Origin: Thermoguttaceae bacterium
GTDB taxonomy: Bacteria > Planctomycetota > Planctomycetia > Pirellulales > Thermoguttaceae
Reading direction: 5' to 3'
Length of the DNA stretch: 64,000 nucleotides
Assembly (NCBI GenBank): GCA_017441605.1
Contig: JAFRXD010000077.1
Location: forward strand, 53,404-117,403
Part shown: positions 62,936 through 64,000 of the stretch, in pieces
Numbering within the stretch: position 1 is the first letter of the stretch
Layout: every line of letters starts with the position of its first letter
The notes under the pieces: model-generated
The model's input: the letters and a program-made list of their open reading frames with translations, nothing else
What the model was told of the DNA's origin: nothing
Databases searched by the model: none
Made by a program: the position numbers and the translations under genes

Positions 62936-63733
62936 CTAGGGGGCGGCCCTGGCGTCGGCTTGTTTTCTTCTAATGTCTTCGCGGGCTTCCTTAACGAGGG
63001 TCATTACCTCTATTAGTTGATCGCTCGTGCATTTCTCCACCGCCGCGCTCAGCGCTCGATCGATCTCCGGGTCCGTAATCGGGTCCGTGGCCGGACTGGC
63101 GGTTCGCGGCGCCGAGGGCGCTTTTGTTCGCGCTTCCGCGCGGTTGGGTGAACTACCCGCGTCCCCGTTGGGGTCCGTAGCCGGACTGGCGTATCGCGCT
63201 ACCGCGCGGTTGGGTGAACTACCCGCGTCCCCGTTGGGGACGCTACTTGGTTCGAAGGACTCTAGCGGTTGTTTGGCGGGCGACTCTAGCGGTTGTTTGG
63301 TAGGCGATTCTAGCGGTTGTTTGGCGGGCGACTCTAAGAGGCGTTCGGCGGGCGATTCTAGCGGTTGTTTGGCGGGCGACTCTAGGGGGCGTTCGGTAGG
63401 AGATTCCGGGAGATGGTCGGAGAGGGAATCTCGTGGGCGCTCGGGCGTTGGCTCGGGGGGTTGGGGGCGGTCGGGGTCCTCGCGGTGGCGGAAGTACTCG
63501 CCGTCTTTTGTTAGCTCGAAGAGGGCGAAGTCCTTGATTACGCTTTCCAACGCTTTTTCCGAGACTCTTAGAATCCACGCCAAAGTCGGCGGGTCGTAGC
63601 GGAGGCGCTCGGAGCCAAGATCGGCTAGCCGTTCTAGAAGTAGGCAGTAGATTCCGTAGCCTCGCGCGCCCAGCTTTCTGCGCAACGCCGCTATTCGCTC
63701 GTCTCGGATTGGATAGATCGGTTGGGTCGTCAT
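62936..63733 (-). CDS. DUF4373 (Lin1244/Lin1753-like N-terminal domain) protein with repeat-rich middle
   Basis: 265 residues from ATG 63733 (MTTQPIYPIRDERIAALRRK); a GTG at 63751 is the alternative. Residues ~10-85 look like the Lin1244/Lin1753-like domain, a winged-helix-type fold found in plasmid- and phage-linked replication-related proteins (KLGARGYGIYCLLLERLADL, WILRVSEKALESVIKDFALF). Residues ~100-160 are 8-residue repeats (LESPAKQP) and ~165-215 are longer repeats (GSSPNRA and ASPATDP). The C-terminus is helical (SAAVEKCTSDQLIEVMTLVK). The middle is almost surely disordered. The DNA repeats of this region also exist outside the gene, which is unusual. A DNA-binding role is inferred from the N-terminal domain only. 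Confidence 0.65.
   Translation of the reverse strand: MTTQPIYPIRDERIAALRRKLGARGYGIYCLLLERLADLGSERLRYDPPTLAWILRVSEKALESVIKDFALFELTKDGEYFRHREDPDRPQPPEPTPERPRDSLSDHLPESPTERPLESPAKQPLESPAERLLESPAKQPLESPTKQPLESPAKQPLESFEPSSVPNGDAGSSPNRAVARYASPATDPNGDAGSSPNRAEARTKAPSAPRTASPATDPITDPEIDRALSAAVEKCTSDQLIEVMTLVKEAREDIRRKQADARAAP
63084..63238 (+). repeat. Two in-frame copies of the TCCGTAGCC repeat inside the DUF4373-like gene
   Basis: Units start at 63084 and 63174 (90-bp offset, 30 codons) and each contains a 48-bp core, from TCCGT to AACTA, with the inserted segment GCGCCGAGGGCGCTTTTGTT in the first. The core matches the non-coding units at 63821-64000. Confidence 0.75.
63258..63425 (+). repeat. 24-bp minisatellite encoding 8-residue repeats
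   Basis: Six units of 24 bp (63258-63401) and a degenerate seventh, of the type GACTCTAGCGGTTGTTTGGC plus four bases, encode LESPAKQP-like peptides on the minus strand. The unit length preserves the frame, so copy-number change would only lengthen or shorten the linker. Confidence 0.85.
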
Positions 63734-63820
63734 TTTCTCTCGCGTTTCCACAAAGGCGCTTTTGTTCGGTTCGCGTCGCCGAAAAGCGCCCGCCGAAGGC
63801 GGGTTTTGTTTTGCCGCTGG

Positions 63821-64000
63821 TCCGTAGCCGGACGGGCAGTTCGCGGCGCCTAGGGCGCTTTTGTTCGCGCTACCGCGCGGTTGGGATCCGTAGCCGGACT
63901 GGCGGTTCGCGCTTCCGCGCGGTTGGGTAAACTACCCGCTCCCGTTGGTCGGTCCGTAGCCGGACTGGCGGTTCGCGCTTCCGCGCGGTTGGGTAAACTA
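63821..64000 (+). repeat. 66-bp tandem repeat array reaching the right edge
   Basis: Units start exactly 66 bp apart at 63821, 63887 and 63953. Each contains TCCGTAGCCGGAC, a palindrome-like GCGC segment and GCGCGGTTGGG. The last two agree in their first 48 bases, and the first has the GCGCCTAGGGCGCTTTTGTT insertion also seen inside the DUF4373-like gene. The array continues beyond the window. Confidence 0.85.
63850..64000 (-). CDS. Possible C-terminal end of another repeat-containing gene (5' partial)
   Basis: The minus strand is open from the window edge to TAG at 63852-63850, about 49 codons. The frame is the same one used in the DUF4373-like gene, giving GSLPNRAEARTASPATD and PNRAVARTKAP. 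It could be the tail of a paralogue encoded to the right, or just repeats that happen to stay open because the unit is a multiple of three. Confidence 0.3.
   Translation of the reverse strand, partial: SLPNRAEARTASPATDRPTGAGSLPNRAEARTASPATDPNRAVARTKAP

Noticed and set aside
63821..64000. Regular 66-bp repeats as a CRISPR array
   Set aside because: Most of each unit is repeated, with no unique spacers of constant length, and related units lie inside a gene.

Overview
The window reads as the chromosome of a member of the Planctomycetota. Three things support this. Two large surface proteins carry the planctomycete LEPR-XLL-type N-terminal motif (6911-11002, minus strand, and 61067-62773). There is a Tat-signal Gfo/Idh/MocA oxidoreductase of planctomycete type (45398-46921, minus strand). 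A membrane-anchored protein carries prenyltransferase/squalene-cyclase repeats (837-3080). The DNA is GC-rich and densely coded. I saw no transposase, integrase, phage gene or CRISPR array.

Layout. 1-13.9 kb is mostly housekeeping and envelope genes: a gene end, rpmG, the squalene-cyclase-repeat protein, two CD225/dispanin-like membrane proteins, a J-like/MshEN protein, panD, an SDR dehydrogenase, a 1363-residue cyclophilin/LEPR-XLL protein, an orphan ABC ATPase, tRNA-Val(TAC) and small hypotheticals. 14.0-38.3 kb is the most striking block. It holds a MoxR-type AAA+ ATPase, a SWIM zinc-finger protein, ten full-length plus one truncated tandem paralogue of an alpha-solenoid-like protein (probably DUF5691), a DUF5682-like protein and a CoxE-like VWA protein. 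kdsD sits in it on the opposite strand. The same set of partners, usually with few DUF5691-type genes, is known from other bacteria and resembles E. coli yehL/M/P/Q. The expansion here, with conserved ends and diversified middles, is the main discovery candidate.

38.4-45.3 kb carries an ABC-F ATPase, two tandem sodium:neurotransmitter symporter-family transporters with a 47-residue partner subunit, and an LptB-like ATPase. 45.4-56.5 kb carries the Tat Gfo/Idh protein, a TIM-barrel hydrolase-like protein overlapping a lone GspK-like pseudopilin, a second Gfo/Idh oxidoreductase, uvrB, a corrinoid protein and a DUF58 protein. 56.6-64.0 kb carries a secreted Pro/Gly-repeat protein, an MMPL/RND exporter with an enoyl-CoA hydratase directly behind it, a LEPR-XLL/RTX protein with Trp/His/Cys-rich inserts, and a DUF4373-like protein. 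The last lies in a cluster of repeats with 66-bp and 24-bp periods that runs off the right edge.

How the genes may work together (inference). Close spacing and start/stop overlaps suggest that the SWIM gene, the paralogue array, DUF5682 and VWA are transcribed as one long unit from the promoter at 16301-16329. MoxR would be expressed separately from upstream. In such systems the MoxR ATPase and VWA protein are thought to form a chaperone-like remodelling machine, and the solenoid paralogues could be interchangeable adaptors. All family names rest on motif reading by eye, since no database search was possible.
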